Assembly: GCF_016862955.1 (NCBI RefSeq)
Contig: NZ_BONY01000088.1
Location: forward strand, 1-37,229
DNA length: 37,229 nt
Direction of reading: 5' to 3'
DNA from: Rhizocola hellebori
GTDB lineage: Bacteria > Actinomycetota > Actinomycetes > Mycobacteriales > Micromonosporaceae
The first letter of the stretch is position 1. Every line of letters begins with the position of its first letter. A program made the translations under genes and the position numbers. The notes beneath the pieces were generated by a model that worked only from the letters and a program-made list of their open reading frames with translations, searched no databases and was not told the DNA's origin. Of this stretch, positions 7,064 through 15,264 are shown piece by piece.

Positions 7064-8380
7064 ATGTCCGAACCGACCCGGTGGACCGCCGATCAGGTGC
7101 TGGCGGTGGCGCCCGACCAGTCGTCGCTGGCCTCGGCCCGCAAGCTCGCCGGCTCCGCCGACTGGAGCTCGGTCGGGGTGGCGCAGCAGGCGCCCGTGCT
7201 GTGGGGGCTGTGCAAGGGAAGTGGCAAGAGTCCCTATCAGACCTGCGTCGACCTCACCGAGCCTGCCTATCGCTGTTCCTGCCCGAGCCGCAAGTTTCCG
7301 TGCAAACACGCGCTGGCCCTGCTGCTGAAGTGGTCGGCGGGCGCGGTGCCGGTGGATGAGCCGCCGGCCTGGGTGGAGGAGTGGCTGGAGTCCAGATCGG
7401 CGCGGGCGGCGAAGAAGGCGGAGAAGGTCGCCGCGCCGCGCACCGAAGCGCAGGAGCTGGCCGCGCAGAAGCGCGCCCAGTCGCGACACGACAAAGTGCT
7501 CTCGGGCGTGGCCGAGCTGCAGCAGTGGCTGTCCGATCAGGTGCGCAACGGCATCGCCGGGCTTGAGTCCGGTGGCTACCGCCATTTCGAGCCGGTCGCC
7601 GCGCGCCTGATCGACGCGCAGGCGCCGGGCCTCGCCGGGGCGGTGCGCAGGCTGGCCACCATCCCGAGTTCCGGGGCGGGCTGGGAGGAGCGCACGCTGG
7701 CGGAGATGTCCATGCTGCACCTGCTGGCCGGGGCCGCCGACCGGCTCGACACGCTGCCGCCAGACCTGGCCGCCACGGTCCGCAGCCGGCTGGGCCACCC
7801 GGTCACCACCGAGCAGGTGCTCGCGGGCGCGGCCGTGCGCGATGTGTGGCAGGTGATCGGCACCCGCGACCTCACCGAAGATCGGCTGGTGGCCCGGCGG
7901 GTCTACCTGATCGGCCGAGACACCGGAAGGGAAGCGCTGGTGCTGTCCTTCGCCGCGCCCGGCCAGGTGCTGTCGGCCGATCTGGTGGTGGGCACGTGCC
8001 TCGAGGCCGATCTCTGCTTCTATCCGGGCTCGTTCTCGCTGCGGGCGCTCGTGGCGAGCCGGCATGGCGCGCCAGAGCTGATGGTCGAGCCCGAAGGGTC
8101 CACTTCGGTGGCGGCGGCGCTCGACCGGCTGTCCCGGGCGCTCGGCGCGGACCCTTGGCTCATGTCGCTGCCGCTGCTGATCGACGGAGTGATCGCGCCG
8201 GGGGAAAGGTGGCACCTGGTCGATCCGTCCGGTGACGCGCTGCCCCTGGAGCCGGGCGTCGAGTGCTGGCGCTTTGTCGCCGCGGCGGGCGGGGCCGTCT
8301 CGAAGATCGCGGTCGAGTGGGGTCCGGCCGGGCTGGTGCCGCTGACGATGTTCCGTGACGGAGAGGTGCTGGCGGCATGA
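7064..8380 (+). CDS. SWIM zinc-finger protein, first gene of MoxR-VWA operon
   Basis: A 438-residue protein with an N-terminal SWIM zinc finger: C71, C73, C80 and H82 in CSCPSRKFPCKHA fit CxCx(n)CxH. SWIM domains bind DNA or proteins. A basic, Ala/Lys/Glu-rich helical region follows (about 105-145) and the rest is an alpha/beta region without a motif I recognise. In-frame GTG at 7055 has a better-spaced GGGGAAG upstream, so the true start may be three codons earlier. Its stop overlaps the next gene's start (ATGA). It heads a five-gene run with DUF5691, a MoxR AAA+ ATPase, DUF5682 and a VWA protein. From memory, E. coli yehLMPQ has comparable AAA+, DUF5682-like, VWA and SWIM members; the function is unassigned. 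Confidence 0.88.
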   Translation: MSEPTRWTADQVLAVAPDQSSLASARKLAGSADWSSVGVAQQAPVLWGLCKGSGKSPYQTCVDLTEPAYRCSCPSRKFPCKHALALLLKWSAGAVPVDEPPAWVEEWLESRSARAAKKAEKVAAPRTEAQELAAQKRAQSRHDKVLSGVAELQQWLSDQVRNGIAGLESGGYRHFEPVAARLIDAQAPGLAGAVRRLATIPSSGAGWEERTLAEMSMLHLLAGAADRLDTLPPDLAATVRSRLGHPVTTEQVLAGAAVRDVWQVIGTRDLTEDRLVARRVYLIGRDTGREALVLSFAAPGQVLSADLVVGTCLEADLCFYPGSFSLRALVASRHGAPELMVEPEGSTSVAAALDRLSRALGADPWLMSLPLLIDGVIAPGERWHLVDPSGDALPLEPGVECWRFVAAAGGAVSKIAVEWGPAGLVPLTMFRDGEVLAA

Positions 8381-9864
8381 CCGAAGCGCTTTGGCCGCAA
8401 CTGCTTTCCAGCGCCCTGGTGGGCACCGGGCGCCGCCCGTGCCGGCCGTTGTCGGTGCCCGGTCCACTGGCGACAGTCCTCGGCGAGGCGCCGGCCGAGC
8501 TGGAGCCGCCGGGGTTGCTGTCGGCCACCGCCGCCCTCACCGTGGCGCGGCGGGCCGGGGCCATGCCCGTGCGGGTGCCGGTGCCCGATCCCGCGCCGCA
8601 GGAGACCGGCGAGGTGGCGCCGCACAAGGCTTCGGTTCGGCTCGGTCTGCTGCTGCTCGACGCTGGCAGCGATCATCGCCAGCGCCGATCGCTGCTGCGC
8701 GAGTGGCTGGAGCTGGCCCAGCAGCGAAATTTCCTAGCCGCGCCAAGGCATCTGAGCGCCCTGGTGGATGCCGCCACCGCCGATCCCACCCTGCGGCCGG
8801 CCGTCATCGCGGTCGGTGGGCTGCGCCTGGGCTGGCTCGCGGCGCAGGGCCCGGGGCGGTGGGCCTGGATAGAGCAGCCCGGGCCGTCGGTTCCCGACAT
8901 TGACGAGTGGCACACCGGGCGCACCGCGGCCCGGGTGCGCTACCTGGAGTCGTTGCGCGCCAACGATCCCGCTCAGGGCGCAGCGCTGCTGGCGCAGGTG
9001 TGGCAGCAGGAGCGGGCCGCCGATCTGGCCGCGCTCATCGGCGCCTGCGCCGAAGGGCTGGGGGCCGAAGATGAGGTGTGGCTGGAAAGAGCGCTCGACG
9101 ACAAGCGGGTGCAGATCCGCGAGGCGGCGGTGCAGCTGCTCGCGGCGATTCCCGGTTCGGCCTATCTGGCCCGGATGGCCGATCGGGCGCTCGCCTGCTG
9201 CCAGGTGACCGGCAGCGGTCAGCTCACGGTCACCCCGCCGGCGCAGTTCGATGCCGCCATGCGCCGCGATGCGCTGACCCAGAAGTCCCCGCAGGGCTGG
9301 GGCGAGCGAGCCTGGTGGCTGGTGCAGGTCGTGTCCGCGGCGCCGCTGAGGTGCTGGTCGGCTTTGGACAGCGATCCGGCCCGGCTGCTCGATTACCAGA
9401 TCGGTGACGACTGGGCAGGCGTGCTGCGCGAGGGGTGGCTGCGCGCGACGGTCGCGCAACGCGATGAGGCCTGGGCGTTGCGGCTGTGCCGGTTGCCGGT
9501 GGTGCGCGGCGCCCATCTCACCGAGCTGGCCGCGATCCTGCCCGCAGGCACCCTGGCCGAGCTGGCCGGTGAAGCCCTGCGCCAGCAGACCGACCGGATA
9601 GCAGACCTGCTCAGCGCGGCGCCTCCGCCCTGGCCGCCCGCGCTGGCCGACGTGGTGATCGCCTGGCTCGACCGGTCCGCTGCCATCGATGACCCGGGCT
9701 GGTGGCACCTGCTCAATGTCATCGAGCGCAGCCTGCACCCGGCCGCGGTCAGCGCGGTCAACGAGATCCTGGCCCGCTGCGGCGAGGGACGCTATCGCGA
9801 GATCCTGGAAAGGCTCGCCTTGACTCTGCAAACCCGTTACGACATGCATCAGGAGTTCGCGTGA
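8377..9864 (+). CDS. DUF5691-type alpha-helical protein of MoxR-VWA operon
   Basis: A 495-residue protein starting with ATG in an ATGA overlap with the SWIM gene and ending in a GTGA overlap with the AAA+ gene. It begins LWPQLLSSALVGTGRR, the usual opening of DUF5691 proteins found next to SWIM and MoxR genes. The sequence is rich in Leu/Ala helices with HEAT-like pairs, for example around residues 190-280 (LAALIGACAEGLGAEDEVWLERALDDKRVQIREAAVQLL, described here by position). No catalytic motif or membrane segment is visible. It is probably a scaffold or adaptor for the ATPase; that role is inferred from context only. Confidence 0.8.
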   Translation: MTEALWPQLLSSALVGTGRRPCRPLSVPGPLATVLGEAPAELEPPGLLSATAALTVARRAGAMPVRVPVPDPAPQETGEVAPHKASVRLGLLLLDAGSDHRQRRSLLREWLELAQQRNFLAAPRHLSALVDAATADPTLRPAVIAVGGLRLGWLAAQGPGRWAWIEQPGPSVPDIDEWHTGRTAARVRYLESLRANDPAQGAALLAQVWQQERAADLAALIGACAEGLGAEDEVWLERALDDKRVQIREAAVQLLAAIPGSAYLARMADRALACCQVTGSGQLTVTPPAQFDAAMRRDALTQKSPQGWGERAWWLVQVVSAAPLRCWSALDSDPARLLDYQIGDDWAGVLREGWLRATVAQRDEAWALRLCRLPVVRGAHLTELAAILPAGTLAELAGEALRQQTDRIADLLSAAPPPWPPALADVVIAWLDRSAAIDDPGWWHLLNVIERSLHPAAVSAVNEILARCGEGRYREILERLALTLQTRYDMHQEFA

Positions 9865-10946
9865 CGATCACGACCGACACCCAGCCCGTGCTGCGCCCGC
9901 ACGCCGAGCAGCTCTATGCCCACGAGCTCGCGGCGCTGATCGCCACCGACGATCTGCCGCGCCCGCCCGGCTGGCGCATGTCGCCGCAGGCGGTGGTGAC
10001 CTATTTGCTTGGTGACGGCGACCAGATCAGCCCCAAGTACATCGGCCCGCGCCGGCTGATGGAGGTCGCCGTGGCGACCTTGGCCACCGATCGGGCGCTG
10101 CTGCTGCTGGGGGTGCCCGGCACGGCCAAGACATGGGTGTCTGAGCATCTGGCCGCGGCGATCAGTGGCGATTCCACACTGCTCATCCAGGGCACGGCCG
10201 GCACCCCCGAGGAAGCCATCCGCTACGGGTGGAACTACGCCCGGCTGCTGGCCGAAGGTCCCAGCCCGCAGGCGGTGGTGCCCAGCCCGATGATGCGCGC
10301 GATGCAGACCGGGGCCATCGCCCGGGTCGAGGAGCTGACCCGGGTGCCCTCCGACGTGCAGGACACCCTGATCACCATCCTGTCGGAGAAGGTGTTGCCC
10401 GTGCCGGAGCTGGGCAACGAGGTGCAGGCCATCAAGGGCTTCAACGTCATCGCGACCGCCAACGACCGCGACCGCGGGGTCAATGAGCTGTCCAGCGCGC
10501 TGCGGCGGCGCTTCAACACGGTGGTGCTCCCGGTTCCGTCCACAGTGGACGAAGAGGTGGACATCGTCGCCCGCCGGGTGGAATCCCTTGGCGCGGCGCT
10601 GGAGCTGCCCGCGGTGCCCGACTCCATCGCCGAGATCCGCCGGGCGGTGACGGTCTTCCGCGAGCTGCGGGAGGGGATCACCGGCGACGGGCGCACCAAG
10701 CTGAAGAGTCCCAGCGGAACCCTGTCCACCGCCGAAGCGATTTCGGTCATGACCAGTGGAATGGCGCTGGCGGCCCATTTCGGCGACGGGGTGGTGCGCG
10801 CCGCCGACGTCGCGGCGGGCATCCGGGGCGCGGTGGTGCGCGATCCGGTCTCCGACGCGGTGATCTGGCGTGAATATCTGGAGACGGTGGTAAGGGAGCG
10901 CGACGGGTGGCAGGACTTCTACCGCGCCGCTCGTGAAGCCGAATGA
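9861..10946 (+). CDS. MoxR-type AAA+ ATPase (YehL-like)
   Basis: A 361-residue AAA+ ATPase. Walker A is GVPGTAKT (residues 84-91), sensor 1 is in NVIATAN (N201) and the arginine-finger region is SSALRRRFN (211-219). The Walker B position reads AIARVEELTR: the Glu pair E157-E158 is kept, but the Asp expected before it is replaced by Val. MoxR ATPases act as chaperones that remodel or insert metals into partners, usually with a VWA protein, which here is two genes downstream. The start is GTG with AGGAG 5 nt upstream. It overlaps the genes on both sides (GTGA, ATGA), so translation is likely coupled and stoichiometric. Confidence 0.9.
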   Translation: MTITTDTQPVLRPHAEQLYAHELAALIATDDLPRPPGWRMSPQAVVTYLLGDGDQISPKYIGPRRLMEVAVATLATDRALLLLGVPGTAKTWVSEHLAAAISGDSTLLIQGTAGTPEEAIRYGWNYARLLAEGPSPQAVVPSPMMRAMQTGAIARVEELTRVPSDVQDTLITILSEKVLPVPELGNEVQAIKGFNVIATANDRDRGVNELSSALRRRFNTVVLPVPSTVDEEVDIVARRVESLGAALELPAVPDSIAEIRRAVTVFRELREGITGDGRTKLKSPSGTLSTAEAISVMTSGMALAAHFGDGVVRAADVAAGIRGAVVRDPVSDAVIWREYLETVVRERDGWQDFYRAAREAE

Positions 10947-13144
10947 GCGTTCATCTGTTCGGCATCCGCCACCACGGGCCGGGCTCGGCGCGGGCCCTGG
11001 CCGTCGCGCTGGCGGAGCTCAAGCCCGACCTGATCCTGGTGGAGGGGCCGCCGGAGGCCGACGAGCTGGTGGCGCTGGCCGCCGACGAAGGGCTGCGCCC
11101 ACCGGTCGCGCTGCTGGTCTACGGCACCCAGGAGGCCGAGAAGTCGGCGGCCTTCTGGCCCTTCGCGGTGTTCTCGCCGGAGTGGCAGGCCATCCGCTAC
11201 GCGGTGGCGCAGGATGTCCCGCTGCGCTTCTGCGACCTGCCGGCCGCCTACAAGCTCGGCCCGCGCGTCGCCAAGCCCGAGCTGGACGAGGAGCACTTCG
11301 ACCCGATCGCCGGGCTGGCCGAGGCCGCCGGATATGAGGACGCCGAACGGTGGTGGGAGGACGTCATCGAGCACCGGAGCGACGGGCTCTCCCCGTTCGA
11401 GGCGGTGGCCGAGGCGATGACCGCGGTGCGCGAGCAGCACCCCGGCATCCGCTACGACCTGATTCGCGAAGCCTATATGCGCCAGGTGTTGCGGGCCGCC
11501 CTCAAGCAGGGACACGAGCGGATAGCGGTGGTCTGCGGGGCGTGGCACGTGCCGGCCCTGGCCGAGCCGCTGCCCTCGGCCGGTGCCGACGCGGCTCTGC
11601 TCAAGGGCCTGCCCAAGGTGGCGGTCAGCGCGACCTGGGTGCCGTGGACGCATGGGCGGCTGGCCCACTGGACAGGCTACGGCGCGGGAGTCGCTTCGCC
11701 GGGCTGGTACCACCACCTGTTCCACGCGGCCGACCGGCCGGTCCACCGCTGGCTGGTCCGGGTCGCGGGAGTGCTGCGCGAGCAGGACATCCCGGTGTCC
11801 AGCGCGCACGTCATCGAGGCGGTCCGGCTGGCGCAAACCCTTGCTGTGCTTAGGGGCCGGCCCCTACCCGGGCTCGCCGAGCTGACCGAGGCCACCCGAT
11901 CGGTGCTGTGCGAGGGCGATGAGACCCGGCTCGCCCTGGTGCAGTCCCGGGTCGTGGTGGGGGAGCTGCTGGGTGAGGTTCCGCCGGACACGCCCGCGGT
12001 GCCGCTGGCGCGCGATGTGGCCGCCGCGCAGAAGCGGCTGCGGATGCCGCCGCAGGCGCTCGCCCGCGATCTCGACCTCGATCTGCGCAAGCCACTGGAT
12101 CTGGAGCGCAGCAAGCTGTTGCACCGGTTGCGGTTGCTCGCGGTGCCGTGGGGCCAGCCGCAGGAACGCCGCGCGGGCAAGGGGACCTTCTGGGAGTCTT
12201 GGCAGCTGGCCTGGCAGCCCGAGTTCGCGGTCGATCTGATCGTGGCCAGCGCCTTCGGCACCACGGTCGCCGGGGCGGCCGCCGCGAAGGTGGCTGAGAC
12301 AGCGGCAGAAGCCGATCTGCCTGGCGTCACCGAGCTGTTGGAGGCCTGCCTGCTCGCCGATCTGGCCGAGGCGCAGCCGGCCGTGCTCGACGCGCTGAAC
12401 CGGTGCGCCGCCATGGACACCGACGTGGTGCACCTGATGTCGGCCATTCCGGCGCTGGCCCGCACGCTTCGCTACGGCGATGTGCGCGGCACCGGCGTCG
12501 ACGCGCTGATCCCGGTGCTCAGCGGTCTGGTCACCCGGGTGCAGCTCGGCCTTCCCGGCGCGCTGTCCGGGCTCGACGACGAGGCGGCCAAGGCGCTGGC
12601 ACATGCCCTGGATCAGGTGCAGGAGGCGGTGCGGCTGCTCACCGATCGGCTTGAGCTGCGCGACGAGTGGCTGGCGACCCTGCTCGGGCTGGTCGACCGG
12701 CCCGACGTGACCGGCCTGGTGGGCGGGCGGATGCTGCGGATCCTGCGCGACGAGGGCCGGCTCAGCGCCGATGAGGTGCAGATCAGGCTCGCTCGCACGC
12801 TCAGCGTCGGGGTGCCCTCCGCCACCGCGGCGGCGGTGGTCGAGGGCTTCATCGGCGGGGGCGGGCTGGTTCTGGTACACGATGAGGCGCTGTTGGGTTT
12901 GATCGACCGATGGCTGAGCGAGCTTGCCGCTGACAGTTTCACCGACGTGCTTCCTTTGCTGCGGCGCACTTTCGCCACCTTCGCCGCGCCCGAGCGGCGC
13001 ACCATCGGGCAGCGGGTGCGAAATCTGGGCGGCGCTACGGCGCGGTCCGGGTCCGAGCAGGACGATCTGGCCGGTCTCGACCTCGATCGGGTGGCGATGG
13101 TGCTGCCCACCCTCAAACTGTTGCTAGGGAGCCAAAGTGAGTGA
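10943..13144 (+). CDS. DUF5682-family protein of MoxR-VWA operon
   Basis: A 733-residue protein. The N-terminal third has conserved-looking motifs: HLFGIRHHGPGSARAL (residues 3-18), ILVEGPPEADEL (about 32-43) and GAWHVPAL (about 196-203). This spacing of HHxxGS, EGP and a late His resembles the EreA/ChaN/TraB (Tiki-like) fold, where Glu and His form a hydrolytic or metal site; that assignment is inferred. The rest is mainly helical. DUF5682 is the family name used for proteins encoded beside MoxR, SWIM and VWA genes. The ATG overlaps the AAA+ stop (ATGA) and the end overlaps the VWA gene by 8 nt. No signal peptide is seen, so it is probably cytoplasmic. Confidence 0.82.
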   Translation: MSVHLFGIRHHGPGSARALAVALAELKPDLILVEGPPEADELVALAADEGLRPPVALLVYGTQEAEKSAAFWPFAVFSPEWQAIRYAVAQDVPLRFCDLPAAYKLGPRVAKPELDEEHFDPIAGLAEAAGYEDAERWWEDVIEHRSDGLSPFEAVAEAMTAVREQHPGIRYDLIREAYMRQVLRAALKQGHERIAVVCGAWHVPALAEPLPSAGADAALLKGLPKVAVSATWVPWTHGRLAHWTGYGAGVASPGWYHHLFHAADRPVHRWLVRVAGVLREQDIPVSSAHVIEAVRLAQTLAVLRGRPLPGLAELTEATRSVLCEGDETRLALVQSRVVVGELLGEVPPDTPAVPLARDVAAAQKRLRMPPQALARDLDLDLRKPLDLERSKLLHRLRLLAVPWGQPQERRAGKGTFWESWQLAWQPEFAVDLIVASAFGTTVAGAAAAKVAETAAEADLPGVTELLEACLLADLAEAQPAVLDALNRCAAMDTDVVHLMSAIPALARTLRYGDVRGTGVDALIPVLSGLVTRVQLGLPGALSGLDDEAAKALAHALDQVQEAVRLLTDRLELRDEWLATLLGLVDRPDVTGLVGGRMLRILRDEGRLSADEVQIRLARTLSVGVPSATAAAVVEGFIGGGGLVLVHDEALLGLIDRWLSELAADSFTDVLPLLRRTFATFAAPERRTIGQRVRNLGGATARSGSEQDDLAGLDLDRVAMVLPTLKLLLGSQSE

Positions 13145-14297
13145 CGAGCGGCTGCGCCGGTGGCGGCTGGTGCTGGGCGGTGAAGGCGGCCACGACGGCA
13201 CCGGGGTTTCCCTGTCCGGCACGGATCAGGGCATGGATGCGGTGCTGGCCGCGCTTTATCGGGAGGGCGACGCCGGAAGTGGCGGCGGGCGCCGGGCGGG
13301 GCTGGGGGCATCGGCGCCGAATGTGGCGCGCTGGCTGGGCGACATCAGGCAATATTTTCCGGCCACCGTGGTGCAGGTGATGCAGGCCGACGCCATCGAG
13401 CGGCTCAACCTGACCCGGCTGCTGCTGGAGCCGGAGATGCTGGAGGCGGTCGAGCCCGACGTGCATCTGGTCGGCACCCTGCTCTCGCTCAACAATGTGT
13501 TGCCGGCCAAGGCTCGCAGCACAGCGCGCGCCGTGGTGGGAAAGGTGGTGGCCGAGCTGGAGCGGCGCATCGCGCAGAAGACCCGTTCCGCGGTCACCGG
13601 CGCGCTCAACCGGGCGGCGCGGATCAACCGGCCCAAGCATCGAGAAATCGATTGGAATCGCACCATCCGGGCCAACCTCAAGCATTACCAGCGGTCGCAT
13701 CGCACGATCGTGCCGGAGCGCCTCATCGGCTATGGGCGCGCCGCGCGTGCGGTGCAGCGCGACGTGGTGCTCTGCATAGACCAATCGGGCTCGATGGCTG
13801 CCTCGGTGGTCTATTCAGGGGTGTTCGGGGCGGTGCTGGCCTCGATGAAGAGCCTGAAGACTTCACTGGTGGTCTTCGACACGGCAGTGGTCGACCTGAC
13901 CGATCAGCTGCACGACCCGGTCGAGGTCCTCTTCGGCACCCAGCTCGGCGGGGGGACGGACATCAATCGCGCCATCGCCTACTGCCAGGGGCTGATCGGC
14001 CGTCCCCGGGACAGCATCTTCATCCTCATCAGCGACCTCTACGAGGGCGGGGTGCGCGACGAGATGCTGCGCCGGGTGGCCGCGATGACCGGAGCCGGAG
14101 TGCAGGTGATCGTGCTGCTTGCCCTCTCCGACGAGGGCCGGCCCAGCTTCGATCATGAGAACGCGGCAGCTCTTGCCGCGCTCGGCGTCCCAGCCTTCGC
14201 CTGCACTCCGGACGCATTCCCCGATCTGATGGCGGCCGCGATAGAAAGGCGCGACATCAAAGGTTTCGCAGAGAAACTTCAGCGGTCTCAGGCGTGA
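13137..14297 (+). CDS. VWA-domain (CoxE/YehP-like) protein of MoxR-VWA operon
   Basis: A 386-residue protein with a C-terminal von Willebrand factor A domain. The metal-ion-dependent adhesion site is complete: DQSGS (D215, S217, S219), GGGTDIN with T274, and LISDLYEGG with D300. The N-terminal 200 residues are helical and probably contact the ATPase. VWA proteins of this type are the partners or substrate adaptors of MoxR ATPases. The start is a GTG 8 nt inside the preceding gene with AGGGAG 5 nt upstream. It is the last gene of the operon and overlaps the convergent deacetylase gene by 10 bp, so no terminator fits between them. Confidence 0.9.
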   Translation: MSDERLRRWRLVLGGEGGHDGTGVSLSGTDQGMDAVLAALYREGDAGSGGGRRAGLGASAPNVARWLGDIRQYFPATVVQVMQADAIERLNLTRLLLEPEMLEAVEPDVHLVGTLLSLNNVLPAKARSTARAVVGKVVAELERRIAQKTRSAVTGALNRAARINRPKHREIDWNRTIRANLKHYQRSHRTIVPERLIGYGRAARAVQRDVVLCIDQSGSMAASVVYSGVFGAVLASMKSLKTSLVVFDTAVVDLTDQLHDPVEVLFGTQLGGGTDINRAIAYCQGLIGRPRDSIFILISDLYEGGVRDEMLRRVAAMTGAGVQVIVLLALSDEGRPSFDHENAAALAALGVPAFACTPDAFPDLMAAAIERRDIKGFAEKLQRSQA

Positions 14298-15001
14298 CGC
14301 TGGGGCCGCGCGGGCAGGGTGAAGCGCCAATGCTGCGCCCTGTACATCGGAATGATGGTGTCCACCGCGTCGACGGTCTGACTGCGGTCACCACCGCCGT
14401 CGTGGAGCAGGACAACGGCTCCGGGGGTGATGCCCTCGGTCAGCCGGCGCACCAGCTCCGGTGTGCCCGGCGTTTCCCAGTCGGCCACGGCCAGCCGCCA
14501 TCCCAGCGGCTGCATGCCAAGGCGGGCAGCCACCGTGGGGGTCTGGCCCCAGCTGCCGAAGGGAGCGCGGAAGTAGGGGATGCGGACGCCCGGCGCGGCC
14601 AGCCTGATCGCCGCGCTGGTCTGGAGAAGGTCCGCTTCGATCTGGGCCGGGGTCCACGCGCCCATGTCGTCATGATGCATGCCGTGGTTGCACAGGGTGT
14701 GTCCCTGAGCGGCGATGGCCCGGACCACCTTGGGGTGCTCGACGACATGGTCGCCCCAGAGGCAGAAGACGGCCTTGACCCGATGTTGGCGCAACACCGA
14801 GAGCAGCCGCAGGGTGTCCGCCGGGTTCGGGCCGTCGTCGAAGGTGAGGCTGACGACGTTGCCATGGCCTCGCGCCGTATCGATGATGTCCGCAGTGGCC
14901 AAAGGCGCTTGCGCATATGCTGTTCCGCTTGCCAGTCCAATCACGCCCAACACCGCGATCGCCTGCAGCAGCCGACGAATCATGCGGCTAGTCAGAATCA
15001 T
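14288..15001 (-). CDS. Secreted CE4 polysaccharide deacetylase (NodB homology)
   Basis: A 237-residue exported deacetylase with a signal peptide (MIRRLLQAIAVLGVIGLASGTAYAQA region, residues 7-32). The CE4 motifs are all present: TFDDGPNP (53-60, catalytic D55 and metal ligand D56), NHGMHH (H106 and H110), RAPFGSWG (R145), and LLHDGGG (H200-D201). It would remove acetyl groups from chitooligosaccharides, peptidoglycan or acetylxylan. The adjacent GH10 and GH43 genes favour acetylxylan, but this is inference. The ATG at 15001 lies behind GGGAGG (10 nt) and AAAGG (4 nt). It is separated from the xylanase gene by a terminator-like hairpin, so it probably has its own promoter. Confidence 0.88.
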   Translation of the reverse strand: MILTSRMIRRLLQAIAVLGVIGLASGTAYAQAPLATADIIDTARGHGNVVSLTFDDGPNPADTLRLLSVLRQHRVKAVFCLWGDHVVEHPKVVRAIAAQGHTLCNHGMHHDDMGAWTPAQIEADLLQTSAAIRLAAPGVRIPYFRAPFGSWGQTPTVAARLGMQPLGWRLAVADWETPGTPELVRRLTEGITPGAVVLLHDGGGDRSQTVDAVDTIIPMYRAQHWRFTLPARPQRHA

Positions 15002-15061
15002 TTTGCCTTTACCTCCCGGAATTCTATGGGGTGGTGACGGCGTGGCGTTAGCCGACTTAAT

Positions 15062-15094
15062 GGGCCGGCCGCCGGGAGCGGTGGCGGCCGGCCC
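15062..15094. terminator. Strong hairpin upstream of deacetylase gene
   Basis: A perfect 12-bp stem (GGGCCGGCCGCC at 15062-15073, GGCGGCCGGCCC at 15083-15094) with a 9-nt loop. It lies 61 bp upstream of the deacetylase start, so it is either in the mRNA leader (attenuator) or terminates read-through from the xylanase operon. Confidence 0.5.
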
Positions 15095-15208
15095 GCCTCC
15101 AGCTGCGCCCCATTCGCGAACCTCATTGTTGCCAGCGTATTTCAGCGCGGTCAACGACTTCCGGACAAGTATCGGTACATGGAAGTATTTATGATTATTT
15201 GGTACGCA

Positions 15209-15251
15209 GACAGGGACCAGCTTGCCCGGGCATGGCAAGCCGATCCCTGTC
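15209..15251 (-). terminator. Terminator hairpin after xylanase gene
   Basis: GACAGGGA (15209-15216) pairs with TCCCTGTC (15244-15251), and inside it GCTTGCC pairs with GGCAAGC, giving a long two-part stem just past the GH10 stop codon. On the minus strand it is followed by an AT-rich stretch. It probably ends the GH43-GH10 transcript. Confidence 0.7.
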
Positions 15252-15264
15252 GCTTTGGCCTGTG

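Noticed and set aside
6677-8467. 596-codon minus-strand open frame
   Set aside because: It is antisense to the flavin-reductase and SWIM genes, is Arg/His/Gly-rich with no recognisable motif, and reflects the high-GC frame shadow.
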